A stretch of DNA of 64,000 nt from Pyropia yezoensis (GCA_009829735.1 CM020619.1:24515554-24579553); one strand, 5' to 3'; positions 33,803 through 44,035 are shown, counted from the stretch's first letter. Notes: a model not told the origin generated them from the letters alone. Numbers and translations: made by a program.

Positions 33803-34155
33803 CGGGTAGCGGCCACCGACCCGGCTGCAGCGGCCGGCAGCAGGCCGCAGTCTGGCGCGTGGCGGCCAGGGTACGCTCGCCCGCGTCCCATTTTTCGGCG
33901 CTCGTCCCAGCCCCTTTGGCTGGCCCGCTACCTCCGTGCTGCACCAGACACCATCCCCCTGCATGCCTGAGTCATCCCCCGTGGCCTCTCGCCACTTCCG
34001 GCATCTCCCATGGCCGTAGCGGTCTATCGTCGGCCATAGCTGCACCCCCCAGACGCGTCAATTTCCCAGTGTGACGAACTTGCAGGCTGATGGAGACGAA
34101 TCCGCAGGCTGCGGGCCTCGCGCGAGCGAACTTGCAGTGTGCAAGTTCAAACGAG
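33803..34155 (-). repeat. T right terminal inverted repeat
   Basis: Reverse complement of 14884-15167 plus 26276-26338. It carries the unoccupied chromovirus target site: one copy of GCGTA (minus strand, 33876-33872) where the left end has two copies and 11.1 kb of retrotransposon. Confidence 0.85.
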
Positions 34156-35355
34156 TATTAACTTCGTGAGGGCTCCGCGCTATGCTTCGATCGCACCCTG
34201 GCTGCCACCAGGTGTCGCCTTGGGGACTGCCGCCTTCAATGCTCTTCGCGGCTGCGCAGGGAACGCATGGGTGGGGCGACGCGCGGGCTGTCCTCTGAGC
34301 TGCCGCTGTCCGTCTTCCGCCTGCTTCGCACGCTGACGCGGTGCACGACTGAGGACGAGGGCGCTCAGGTACGGTGTGACGAGTATTCTGCTACCTGAAC
34401 GTTGCAGAGGGGGATCCGGTGGGGAAGGGAGACGCAAGCGACTCGGGAATTGGGGGCGATAACATAGGCTTCTGTCGATCGGCACGTTGGTGAGTGACCG
34501 TGCCCTGACAATAAATGTTATGTCTTGGTGCGCCATGTTTGTTGTGTGCGCTGCAGTGCGTGTGTGTGATGACGATGGTGAATGCAAGCACCGCCATGGA
34601 GCATCTTTATGTGTACGCTCTTCTGTGTCTTCTCTTGCGTAGCTGGCTTGATCGTAGGGATGGTTTTGGGCGTATGGTGTGGCCGAGTGGACACGAGTCA
34701 TTACCCGTGCTTCAGACGAGGCGAGGGTGCGCCTGCTCCGCTGGGGCGCTTTCTGACCGACGTTTCCTCGCCTGCTTTGCTTGTCCTCAGCCGCGCTTTC
34801 CTATTCGCAATGACTGACCCGGTGTGTGTGAGCAGCTGGGTGGGGTTCTTGTGTTTTTTAAGCGTGTCTGCATGCTGGCGAGGGCGGGAACGCGGTTGCT
34901 GAGGGGGGTGCGGTGGTGGCGTGGAGTGCATAGGTAGAGACTGGCCGGCAGAACGTGCGCCACCATGTGGATAAAGCACGTCTAGGAATGCGAGATTGTT
35001 CAATCGTCGTCGCCCCGCTGTGAGGTTTACGATGTTCTCGACATCGAGAGCCGCAGGCATTGCCACGCAGAGAGCCGCATAAAATGCCAGGCGCTCTTTC
35101 CTCATGGTTGGCGCACACGAGTGTGGGATCGATCTCGGGGAGAGTCTCTCCATTGAACGCGCACAATAGATAGGTGCAAATCAAATCATCGCAGCTCTTC
35201 CAACGCAGTCGTGAGCGAGAGAGCATTGCGAACATGCTCCACTGACGGCTGAGAGAATGTGCCCGCGTACGCTGGCGATTCCGTGACCACGTAGACGAGC
35301 GCAATATCTTGAAAGCCTTCTCGCTGGAGATTGGAATGGAACAGGCGGCGAAGAT
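34156..35355. other. Intergenic, possible decayed minus-strand coding pieces
   Basis: Moderate GC. On the minus strand two short pieces read like protein: about 35390-35200, with GFQDIALVYVVTES and SVEHVRNALSLTTALEEL, and about 35105-34960, with KERLAFYAALCVAMPAALDVE and RRRLNNLAFLDVLY. They are in different frames and bounded by stops. No family is recognised, and no intact gene can be supported. The promoter of the gene at 35356 should overlap the right part. Confidence 0.3.
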
Positions 35356-38300
35356 ATGGAAACGGATAATTTCAACGAATCTGTTGGGTGCTGTGAGCCC
35401 CATGACGCATGCAGCCTTCCCCTTGTGTGCCCATTCTGGAGGCGAACAGCGAAGCAGGCGACTCTCCAGTTTTTCCCCCGCCTGTGCACGTCAGCCCACA
35501 TGTCGCGTACGCGCGTCTCCGGGACGACACGGGCTACCTCATCGGGCTTCGTCGGCGGGGTTTCGCCACTGCGTCTGCACGCGGGCAGCTGCGTCAGCTT
35601 CGGTGTTGCTCTGCCCAATGCTGACTACATGACCGTGTGCCCTCGTCTGGCACGTGTGAGGCATGGCATGGTCCAGTTTGGCGTCCGGGGCCCGCGCGTC
35701 CTGCTCTTCCCTGGGCGGCGGCTTGAAGCAGCGGCAACGAGGTGTCTTCAAATGCAGGCAGATCCTAGAGTGGGAGGCGGTGGACGTCCAGACGGAGAAC
35801 AAGGTGGAGTGGATCCGTCCGTGCCTCCGTCTTCCTCTCCGTCCACTCCTGCACCTGCGCCTGCGCCCCCGTCTACACCTTCGCCTACGCCTGCTCCCCC
35901 GACTGCGGCTACACCCGCGCACCCGACTGCGGCTACACCCGCGCCCCCGACTGTGGCTACCCCCGCGCACCCGACTGAGGCTACACCTGCGCCCCCGTCT
36001 GCGGCTACACCCGCGCCCCCGTCTGCGGCTACACCCGCGCACCCGACTGCGGCTACACCCGCGCACCCGACTGTGGCTACCCCCGCGCACCCGACTGAGG
36101 CTACACCTGCGCCCCCGACTGCGGCTACCCCCGCGCCCCCGTCTGCAGCTACACCTGCGCCCCCGTCTGCGGCTACACCCGCGCCCCCGTCTGGGACTAC
36201 ACCCGCGCCCCCGTCTACCGCTACACCGACGCCCCTGTCTACGTCTGGACCTGTGCTTTTGTCTACACCTGCGTCCGCGCCCCCGTCTACGCCTACACCC
36301 GCGCCCCCGTCTGCTGCTGCACCCGCGCCCTCGTCCCAGCCTCCAGCTGTACTGCAAGACGCGGCGGCGCTTCAGCTGCAAGCTGACTCGCACTGGCGGG
36401 TTGCCGCGACGTACCTGGAGATGGCTCAGGCGGCTTCAGACCCAGATGCGAGCAAGGCCTTTGCCCGCGCATCCGTCAAGCAGACGGACCAGGCCGCGCG
36501 CCTGCAAGAGCGATCTGAGCGCCTGCGGGAGCAGTTATTTGTGGATCAGGCAAGGGGACCTGTTTGTCGCACGCTGCGCAAGCTGAAGTTGCTGCGGGAC
36601 CCTGACCTGCAGCAAAATCGATCACCACCTGACTTTCGCCGCATCTTCCGGCCGCACCCGTGGCGGCCCCGTGTGGATCTTGGAGACGCACTTTCCCTTT
36701 TTTGGGATGATGTGGTAATGCGTGTGATCGGCAGCCTACCTGTCCCTGACCCGGATGGTGGGATTGACTCGGATGATGGCGAGGACGAGGTGACGCCTGG
36801 GCGCCTGCCGCTTCTGTACCTGATGTCGTCCTTTGGTCGCGGCAAGACGCTCTTCCTCCGTGAAGCTGCTCAGTACCTACACACTGCGGGTGATCATGAC
36901 AAGACTACCAGGGCGAGCCGCATTGTGCACGGCCGTCACGTGGTCGTCCTGTGTGTCAACTTCAATGGCGACTTTCGCGTCCAGACCCAGGAGAAGGCGG
37001 GGCTGGAGAGCCGCTCTGACGAGTTCAGGTCCAACTTCTACCTGCTGCTGCATGTGCGCATCCTTTTTAACGAGCTGGCGAAGATGAACGACCCGGCCGA
37101 GAACTTTACCCTCTTCCTGCAGCATTTCTACGCTGACTATAAGCTCGGGCGCTTCAGCTTCAGCGACGTCTATGCAGAGACTCGGAGGCTGATGGTAGCC
37201 CGCGCGAACCGCGGCACAAGGAGAGATGTTGTTGTGCTGCTGGTGGACGAGATTGCCAAGCTGCGTACCGGTGTCGCCGGCGACCTGTCTGAGGTGCTGG
37301 GCTTAGACATCAGCAGCTGCATCCGGTCCGAGTGCTGCGCTTTGTCGGACGCGGGCTCGGGGCTCGGCATCACTTGCTGCACAGCCATGGAGTCCTCCCT
37401 CATGCTTGCGGAGCGCTTGGCATCTGGACGGCCAGCTGAGGCCCTGAATCGTATCCCCCCTGGCTCCCTACTGGCGCAGACGCTCCGTTTGCGGGACGCC
37501 ATGCGCCTCAGTGCTGGCGGGGACTCTGGGTTCAACTGGCAGCAGACTGGGGCGAGGCGTGATGCCGTGCGCCCTGAGTCAGATCATATGGCCGTTGCCT
37601 TGGCCTTGACGGGCGGCGTCGTTTGGCGCTGCGCGGAGCTCCTGGCGATTGAGCTGCGGCGGAATACACGCGCGCCGGTGCAGGATATGCTTGACCGCGT
37701 GGAGCGCCAGCTCGTGGTGGACTCGACTGGCAAAGACCTGGGCTTTACGTCCCTGTGGGCCAAGGAGAACGCTGCCGTTCGAGACCAAGTGCTTGCTGCC
37801 ACGTTTTTGGCGGAGGACGTGTCTGAGGGCTCCCTTGTGGTCGATGTGGAGGACCGTGATGAGCTCCCTGTCAAGGAGAAGGACAATGCTGATCCGTCGG
37901 ACCCGGGCCAGAGCGAGCTGATGAGGAAGGAGGTGCTTGTTCGACGCGCGGAGGTGGCGACTGAGGTCTGGAAGCAGTTCAAGAACCCCGGACTGGACAG
38001 GCTCACGTGGGGCAATGCTGTCTCCCTTGGCATCCTTTCGTGTGGTCGTGCGTTGAAGTTTACTCCGGCCATGATCCCTCTGGTTCTTCTCCACGCGCTG
38101 CACGACAATGTCGAGTCTTCACCTTCCGGTCTATGGAGTGCCCTCCGGGCCCTCACCCGCTCAGCATCTGTGTCGGCAGAGGGCGAGAAGGACGGCGAGG
38201 GCAACAAGCTCCGGGCGGCCGTCAAGTACGATTGGTGTGGATGGGAGCTGTTTCTTCTCCGCTGGGAGCACCTGATATCTTGCGCGCGGGCTTTGCGGCC

Positions 38301-39015
38301 TGCAGGGTGGCGCTCCATCACCATAGGGGCGCTGTACGGGCGCCCGCCTCAGTCCCCTTGCTTCCAGGGGCCGAGCCCACTGCTGCACAAGGTGTTGGTG
38401 GACGCCACTGTGGCGCGCTCTGGCGTGGTGTTCCTGGCTGGAGCTGGTGAGCAGGAACAAGACGCGTCGGCGATCACCCTTAATGATCTTCTTGCCGGGC
38501 ACGTGAAAGAGGACGAGATGCTGCGGACTGTCTACAAGCTGCGCAATGGCGCGGCATCGGTGGACGGCGTGTGCTTCTACCGGGCATTGAACTACGTGCC
38601 AGGTGTTGCAACGCGCGGCGAGTTGGTCGCTGTCTTCATCCAGGGCAAGCACTCCATTCCCACTGCTGCAACCTCTTTTGGGAAGAAGGACGTGGAGGAT
38701 TCCTTGAGCGTGCTATCCCTTTTATACGGGGATGCTGACCAACAAGCGACGACCCTGTTTGGCAACCAGACGATTTTGGCCAAGTGGCAGCGGCGGTCGG
38801 TGTTTCTCTTCGCCTGCACGCGCAAGGTCTCGCCCACGACGAGGGAGTTGGCTGGCCCTTGGGCTGCCCAGACTCTTGTCCTCGGCGAAAGGGATCTGGA
38901 GAGGCTGCTGGGGGCGACGCTCTTCTACCTCGCCCGGGCTCTCTACCTCTTGCACCCGCAAGGGCCGACTCGCTCGTCCAGACCTCAACCTCCTGGGACG
39001 GCGGCAGGTGCCTGA
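35356..39015 (+). CDS. P-loop NTPase-nuclease protein, Crinkler/RHS-like
   Basis: The open frame holds 1219 codons with no intron or stop. The true start may be a later ATG; residue 133 (MQADPRVGGGG, 35752) opens the part that looks organised. Residues about 157-330 are a Pro/Thr/Ala repeat. About 337-395 is a charged helix that may form a coiled coil. The NTPase region has a Walker A-like SSFGRGKT (K497, T498), a strand VVVLCVNFNGDFR as in Crinkler/RHS ATPases, a Walker B VVVLLVDEIAKL (D631, E632) and a sensor-like strand GLGITCCTAMESSLM. The C-terminal domain has D1070, E1089 and the strand LVAVFIQGKHS (Q1096, K1098), an arrangement compatible with a PD-(D/E)xK nuclease fold in which the usual acid is Gln. 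Such NTPase-nuclease proteins occur as expanded, often transposon-linked families and as secreted effectors in protists and fungi. I see no signal peptide or LxLFLAK header, so a nuclear or intracellular role is as likely. Family call is from motif order. Confidence 0.6.
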   Translation: METDNFNESVGCCEPHDACSLPLVCPFWRRTAKQATLQFFPRLCTSAHMSRTRVSGTTRATSSGFVGGVSPLRLHAGSCVSFGVALPNADYMTVCPRLARVRHGMVQFGVRGPRVLLFPGRRLEAAATRCLQMQADPRVGGGGRPDGEQGGVDPSVPPSSSPSTPAPAPAPPSTPSPTPAPPTAATPAHPTAATPAPPTVATPAHPTEATPAPPSAATPAPPSAATPAHPTAATPAHPTVATPAHPTEATPAPPTAATPAPPSAATPAPPSAATPAPPSGTTPAPPSTATPTPLSTSGPVLLSTPASAPPSTPTPAPPSAAAPAPSSQPPAVLQDAAALQLQADSHWRVAATYLEMAQAASDPDASKAFARASVKQTDQAARLQERSERLREQLFVDQARGPVCRTLRKLKLLRDPDLQQNRSPPDFRRIFRPHPWRPRVDLGDALSLFWDDVVMRVIGSLPVPDPDGGIDSDDGEDEVTPGRLPLLYLMSSFGRGKTLFLREAAQYLHTAGDHDKTTRASRIVHGRHVVVLCVNFNGDFRVQTQEKAGLESRSDEFRSNFYLLLHVRILFNELAKMNDPAENFTLFLQHFYADYKLGRFSFSDVYAETRRLMVARANRGTRRDVVVLLVDEIAKLRTGVAGDLSEVLGLDISSCIRSECCALSDAGSGLGITCCTAMESSLMLAERLASGRPAEALNRIPPGSLLAQTLRLRDAMRLSAGGDSGFNWQQTGARRDAVRPESDHMAVALALTGGVVWRCAELLAIELRRNTRAPVQDMLDRVERQLVVDSTGKDLGFTSLWAKENAAVRDQVLAATFLAEDVSEGSLVVDVEDRDELPVKEKDNADPSDPGQSELMRKEVLVRRAEVATEVWKQFKNPGLDRLTWGNAVSLGILSCGRALKFTPAMIPLVLLHALHDNVESSPSGLWSALRALTRSASVSAEGEKDGEGNKLRAAVKYDWCGWELFLLRWEHLISCARALRPAGWRSITIGALYGRPPQSPCFQGPSPLLHKVLVDATVARSGVVFLAGAGEQEQDASAITLNDLLAGHVKEDEMLRTVYKLRNGAASVDGVCFYRALNYVPGVATRGELVAVFIQGKHSIPTAATSFGKKDVEDSLSVLSLLYGDADQQATTLFGNQTILAKWQRRSVFLFACTRKVSPTTRELAGPWAAQTLVLGERDLERLLGATLFYLARALYLLHPQGPTRSSRPQPPGTAAGA
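35886..36225 (+). repeat. Coding minisatellite, 24-bp unit, about 14 copies
   Basis: Units such as CCGACTGCGGCTACACCCGC plus four bases encode the eight-residue repeat PTAATPAH/PSAATPAP. Degenerate units continue to about 36320. The unit length preserves frame, so copy number can vary without breaking the protein. Confidence 0.95.
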
Positions 39016-40145
39016 AGTGATCTTTTGAGGCCTGTAGGACCTGATCGAGGCGGGCACGGGGGCGCATGTGACGGTCAGACTCGCGGTGGGGCCGCTTGTG
39101 TTTGGGGGGGTGTCTGGGCTAGATCTAGTTAAGGCGGCGAGGCCGGGGCCCTGAGGCGCGGGTACCTCGCGGGCGCGGCCGCCTTGCTTCGCCCGCCTGG
39201 CCGCGGAGGGTCCGGTGGGGGCGGCGGTCGGCGATGCCGGGCCCGCAGGTGGCGGGGCGGGGAGTGGGTGCGGCACCCTCCCCCCCCACTTGGCCTTCAC
39301 CCGGCCTTACACCTGAACTTGCATGTGTCGACCAAATGGTTCCCCCTCCCGCCTGTGCCAGTGACGCTCCTGTCCGGTCTCCCTCCCGGCTCGTTTATCG
39401 TCGCGGCAAACAAGGTGGGGGGCGTGCCGACAATGCCGTCGGTGAGCAACGGGGTGGACATTGTGCAGTCCACGACGCAAATGCTGTTGTCCCCAGCCAC
39501 ATCCACCACCACCGCCGCCGCCGATGCCGCCGCGGCGTCGGCGCCGGCGCCGGTGCCGCCCGGTAGCGGTGCTGGCGGCGGCGATGGCGGCGAAGGCATC
39601 GCCGACGCTTGTGGGGAGAGGGGGGTACGGCCGCCGGCGGCGGCGGCCTGACAGGCTGTGGGGGCGGTAAAGGATCGTTGACGCCGAGGGGTTTTGTGAC
39701 GGGCGCCCGCCGCCCGCGGCGCCCGTCACTGATGGTGAGCGACGTGACCAACACGGTGGTGCCGAAGTCAGGAGGGGGGCGGAGGAATCCGAAGGGGGGC
39801 AAAGGGGGGACGGGGGGCACCTCACGCGAGGTCGGATTCGGTGGGGGCGCGGGGGGGGGGGCGAACGTCAGGGGGGGGGGGGAGACAGGCACGGCGCCGC
39901 GCCCAGCGCGTCGCCCCGGTGTGCGGTGGGGAAGTCGCCGCCTGCGCTCTGGGTAGCGCCGCCGACAGGGGGAGGCGACGGCTGCGCACACGGAGAACAA
40001 GAATTGCCGCCGACGCTGCCGTCGCCGTCGTGACTACCGCTGTCACTTCCCCCGGTTGACCGCTGCCTGTGACGTTGGACCGACGCCGCGGCGCGGGTCA
40101 ACTGAGCGTTGCGGCGATGAGTGCGCGGAGTGGTGGTGCCATGAT
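39016..40145. other. Intergenic, low-confidence ORFs only
   Basis: GC-rich, with competing open frames on both strands around 39184-39651 (+) and 39297-39599 (-). The plus-strand peptide has a plain non-repetitive stretch (FPLPPVPVTLLSGLPPGSFIVAANKVGG); the minus-strand one has CVVDCTMSTPLLTDGIVGTPPTL. I cannot decide between them and recognise neither. The Gly- and Pro-rich remainder is compositional. Confidence 0.3.
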
Positions 40146-40146
40146 G

Positions 40147-42973
40147 GCAGCCTACATTCTCAAGTGAGATTGGGAATGTAGGCTGCGCATTGAGAATGTA
40201 GGCTGCTGGTACCCATATCGGGGGATCAACAGGACCTGCCAGGCTGACAGTATCTTGTGCTTATGACCAGGCCCTTCGAGAGGGGGGCGTACGAACGCGC
40301 GGGACGTAGGCCTACCCTCCTGCTGTGACGAGCTCGTTGGTGCCCCCCCCCTCGGCCGGCTGCGACCGGAGGGACCCTGTTCCCCCACTGTTGGTCGACG
40401 GGACACCCACATCGCTGCGCCTCCCCACTCTCGCCGTCGCCCCCACTCGGCAGCTCCCCCGGGATTTGACTTTCCCCCCTCACCACTTCGTTGTACTACC
40501 GCTTCCGTGATCGCCGCCCATGCCTGTTTGCCAGCTTGTCGCCCCACCCCCATCTGCTACCGCCCGGTGCCACAGCTGTGAGCCAGCGGCCGCTCCCCCG
40601 TCACCGCGGCCGGCTAGCAGCCCCGTGCCTCCGCTGCCGCGGAATTCCGATACGGTCCCCACCCCCAGCTGCTCCTCCGTCGAGTATCGTCGCCACCGGC
40701 CGGCCACTACCCCCCCGTCCCCATCACCCGCTGGTCTCTCCGCCCCCGCCGCCGGCACGGCCTGAACGCACCCCCCGGCACTGCCAGCATCGGCGAGGTG
40801 ACCACGTGGTTATGGTCGTCAAGTGAGAGAAGTCCTTCTGATGTGGAGCTTGCGAAGCACAGTACCCGATCGTTCTAATGTACAGGGCCATGAGGCACGA
40901 TGTCACTGAGAAAAGCAACGTACGCACAGCCAAATGGAGTTTACAGCCCCGTTTGTGACCAACACTGGGGCCATCCTCGCAGAGAAGCGAAACATGGTGT
41001 GAGTGGGCACGGTTTTTACATCGGGAACAAAGTGTATTGTCACTTAATGACAACAAGCAATACGTAGTTTATTGCAATCGGCGGCCTGGTCATCGACTGC
41101 AGAAGCTGCCGCAGAACAGGTCCTCAAAGACGTACTTCTACTCGTCTGCTCGTGGTTCTGACGCTACGAGCGTTCTCAGAGACCTGTTTTGGTCTGTCGA
41201 GACTCAGTTAACAAAGAGGTCCCGACCTTTGTTCTTCGGGGAGTGCGTGGTGATGGCTTGTGGCGGCCAGCCGGCGGCAGCGGCGGCCGGGGGAGCGGCA
41301 GTAGCGGCCGGGGGGCAACGGCCAGCCGGCGGTGGCGGGGGTGGCGGCCGGCCGGCACAGGTGGGTGGGAAGCGGCCAGCCGGCGGCAGCGACGGCGGCG
41401 GCGGCCAGCCTGCAACGGCGGCGGCCGCGGCGGGGGGGCAGAGGCCAACCGGCGGCGGCGAGGGGGGGCGCCAGCGGGCGACGACGCAGCGGCCGCGGCG
41501 GCACCGGGGGGGGGGGCGGCGATCAGACAGCGGCGGCGGGGGCGGCCAGCCGGCGGCGGCGGGGGCAGCGGCCGTCCGGCGGCGGCGAGGGCAGAGGCCG
41601 GCAGGCGGGGCCTGTGGCCGCCGCAGGGGGGCGATGGGCTGCCGGCGGCGGCGGCGGCGGGAGCGGCGGTGGGGCAGCGGCCAGCGGGCGGCGGCGGTGG
41701 TGGCAGGCAGACGGAGGCAGCGGCATCGGCAGAGGCGGAAGCGGGGTCGAGGCGGCGACCAGCCGGTGGCGGCGGCGGAGGCGGCCAGCAGGCCGTGGCG
41801 GTTGCAGCGGCCGGGAAGCAGCGGCCAGCCTGCGGGAGCGGCGGTGGGACAGCGACCAGCGGGCGGCGGCGGTGGTGGCGGCCAGTGGGCGGCAGCAGCG
41901 ACACCAGCCGCAGCGGCGAGGCGGAGGAAGCGACCAGCAGCGATGGCAGGGGTGACAGGCAGGCAGCGGCAGCGGTAGCGGCGGCGACGGCGGCGGCAGC
42001 GGGAAGGGGGCGGCGAGCAAACGGGGGCGGCGGGGCCAGGGGCCAGCCGGCGGTGGCGGCGGCGGCGGCCAGCCGGCAGCTGCGGCAGCGGTGGCAGCCA
42101 GCCGGCGGCGGCCGCGGCAGCGGCAGTGGGGCAGCGGCCAGCGGGCGGCAGCGGCGGTGGCCGCGGCAGGGGACCGATGGGCGGGCGGCAACGGAAGCGG
42201 GAGTGGCGGCGGCATGGGGGGGGGGGACGACCTGTCGGCAGCGGTGGGGGCGGCGGCCAGCCGGCGGTGGCGGGGGCGTTCGCCAGCCGGCAGCGGCGGG
42301 GGCGGCCGCCAGCCGACGGTAGCGGCAGGCACGGCCAGCTGGCGGTGGCTGCGGCCGAGGTCAGCCGGCGGCGGCAACGGCAGAGGCGAGGGGGCAGCGG
42401 CCAGCGGGCGGCGGCGGCACAGCCGGGGGGGCAGCGGCCAGCCGACGGTGGCGGCGGCGGCAGCGCCGGGGGGGCAGCGGCCAGCCGACAGTGGCGGCGG
42501 CGGCGGCAGCGGCAGCGGCAGCGGCCAGGGGCCACCGTCCAGCGGGCGGCGGGGGGGGCACCAGCGAGCAGGCGGCCGCGCTGGCCGGGGAGGGGGGGCG
42601 ATGGGCAGCCCGCGGAGGCGCCGGCTGCCGCGGAGGGGGGGCGGCCGCCGCCCGGCGGCGGCGGGTGCGACGGCCAGAGGGCGGCAGCGGCGGCAGAAGC
42701 GCCGGGCGGGCAGCGGCCAGCCGGCGGCGGCGGAGGCGGCAGCACCGGGGGGGCAGCGGCCAGCCGGTGGCGGCGAGGGTGGTGGCCAGCCGGGGGCGGC
42801 GGTGGCGGCCGCGGTGGGTGGCCGGTTGGGCGTGGCGTTGGCCACGTAGCGTTCTGAGAGACACGTTACGCGCTAGGAGACGGCTCCCCAACGCTGGTGT
42901 CAGCTGTGTTTTGACCAATCACAGGCGTCCGCGCAGCCTTCAATGTAGGGTACCGCCTTCAATGTAGGCGGCC
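40147..42973. repeat. GC-array block with ATGTAGG-type ends
   Basis: The left edge has GCAGCCTACATTCTCAA (40147-40163), whose exact reverse complement lies at 40190-40206, with another AATGTAGGCTGC between. The right edge has CAATGTAGG twice (about 42943 and 42961), the second within CAATGTAGGCGGCC. The shared end motif is GGCnGCCTACATT read inward from both sides. Between them lie about 0.9 kb of unique sequence and the 41260-42840 array. It may be a non-autonomous transposon, but no target duplication is visible. Confidence 0.4.
41260..42840. repeat. GGC-rich minisatellite array
   Basis: Degenerate units of the type GGCAGCGGCCAGCCGGCGGC, about 1.6 kb. All six frames are nearly free of stops because of composition. 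The unique edges share an imperfect direct repeat (GAGCGTTCTCAGAGACCTGTT near 41168 and GTAGCGTTCTGAGAGACACGTT near 42845). Confidence 0.9.
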
Positions 42974-43870
42974 ATTACCTCTATTGGTGCGCACCCCCAA
43001 TTAAGGGCGGACAATAGGGTTCAGAGCGAGTATTGCATTACATCCCACACGCGCAACGTTCGCGCGACTTTGTCGTTGATATGACTTACTGGTTGGACGA
43101 GAGAAAGTATAAACGACTGCTCATAACAAGAGCAAGTGAGTGAGAGCACAAAGGAAATAACAAGAAAAAACAATGACATGGCACCGTACCTCTCATAGCA
43201 CCGTAGAAAGCCGCATAAGAAGCGCCTTTTTTTGAACCGAAGATATGTCTTCGGTTCGCAATGCTTCGGCAATTAGTCCGCGCGCGAATGCAGCTTTCAG
43301 AGGCTCATTTCACTTCAATATGCTGGTGCTGTGGTGATGCACGTGAAGCACTGTGCCCTGCTCCCATGAGGGAAAATGTGCGGATTCCGTGTTGAGTTTC
43401 AACCACGAAGGTCCACCGCAGGTGCCCCAGGCAGCTGTGCTCCATTTCTATACAGACACGTTTATGAACCCTCGAATATCCTAAGAGTTTGCAATATATG
43501 CCAAATTTGCTACCGACAGCATGCTCTGAGCCAATGGCTGATCCGGAATCGCTCTGAACCCTAGTGTCCGCTCTCGGTGGGTCTTAACTGGGGGTGTGCG
43601 AGACGAGAAGAAGAGAGTCACACAGGGGTCATCAAATCGGCCTCAAAAGCAGACAGGTCCTATACAGCACGCGCACCCCGCGGCCTTTCGTAATTGTTGT
43701 TGTGACCCTTCCGGCGGCGGGCTTTCGGCACGCCCCCCCCTCAGCATCTGGGCCAGCGGCCGCGCCGAGCAACACAGGACCTCGCAATGTTGTCCATAGA
43801 GCTTCAAAACCCATGCAAATCGGTGGAGGGCATTTGAGAGCTCTGGAGGTGGTTGTTCAATGGTGCTCAA
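42974..43870. other. AT-richer intergenic region
   Basis: Lower GC than its surroundings. It contains an 83-codon minus-strand frame (43272-43021) with a hydrophobic stretch (AMSLFFLVISFVLSLTCSC) that could be a membrane segment but has no other support. A GAACCGAAGATATGTCTTCGGTTC hairpin lies near 43234-43258. Confidence 0.35.
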
Positions 43871-44035
43871 GCTATTAGAGCATGTCTATCGGTGTGACCC
43901 AAAACCCACACTATATGGGTTCTTAGCTCAGAGCATTTCTATCGGTGCACCTAAAACCCATATTGAATAGCTCTTGAGCTATCCGCTGAGACAAATGTAG
44001 CTCAGAGGATAGCTCAAAGCTATCCTGCGTCGGGG
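43870..44035. repeat. Short direct and inverted repeats, MITE-like
   Basis: The phrase AGAGCATnTCTATCGGTG with a following AAACCCA is repeated at about 43877 and 43931. AGCTC/GAGCT words recur through to TAGCTCAAAGCTATCC near 44025. The pattern suggests a small non-autonomous element, but its ends were not resolved. Confidence 0.35.

Larger units (their letters stand above)
14884..34155. mobile_element. Large inverted-repeat element T carrying G-run arrays
   Basis: The first bases from 14884 (CTCGTTTGAACTTGCA) match the reverse complement of the last bases before 34155. The match continues for about 350 bp once the inserted retrotransposon (15168-26270) is ignored. Inside the ends lie G-run minisatellite arrays and a 3.5-kb core (27804-31293) flanked by a second, 23-bp inverted pair (27781-27803 and 31294-31316). 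Without the retrotransposon the element is about 8.2 kb. No transposase motif is visible, so it is either non-autonomous or of an unfamiliar class. A target duplication is not clear; the outer flanks share only TAT with a one-base offset. Confidence 0.6.

Noticed and set aside
31357..33944. Long frames on both strands over the arrays
   Set aside because: Same low-complexity origin as the left array.
14878..34160. TAT as a target duplication of T
   Set aside because: It is offset by one base relative to the matched ends and too short to be convincing.
35880..36320. CRISPR-like array
   Set aside because: Units are contiguous with no spacers and encode a peptide repeat in a eukaryotic gene.
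41037..42857. Overlapping frames of up to 513 codons on both strands
   Set aside because: GGC-array composition; several frames are open at once, which is expected without coding.
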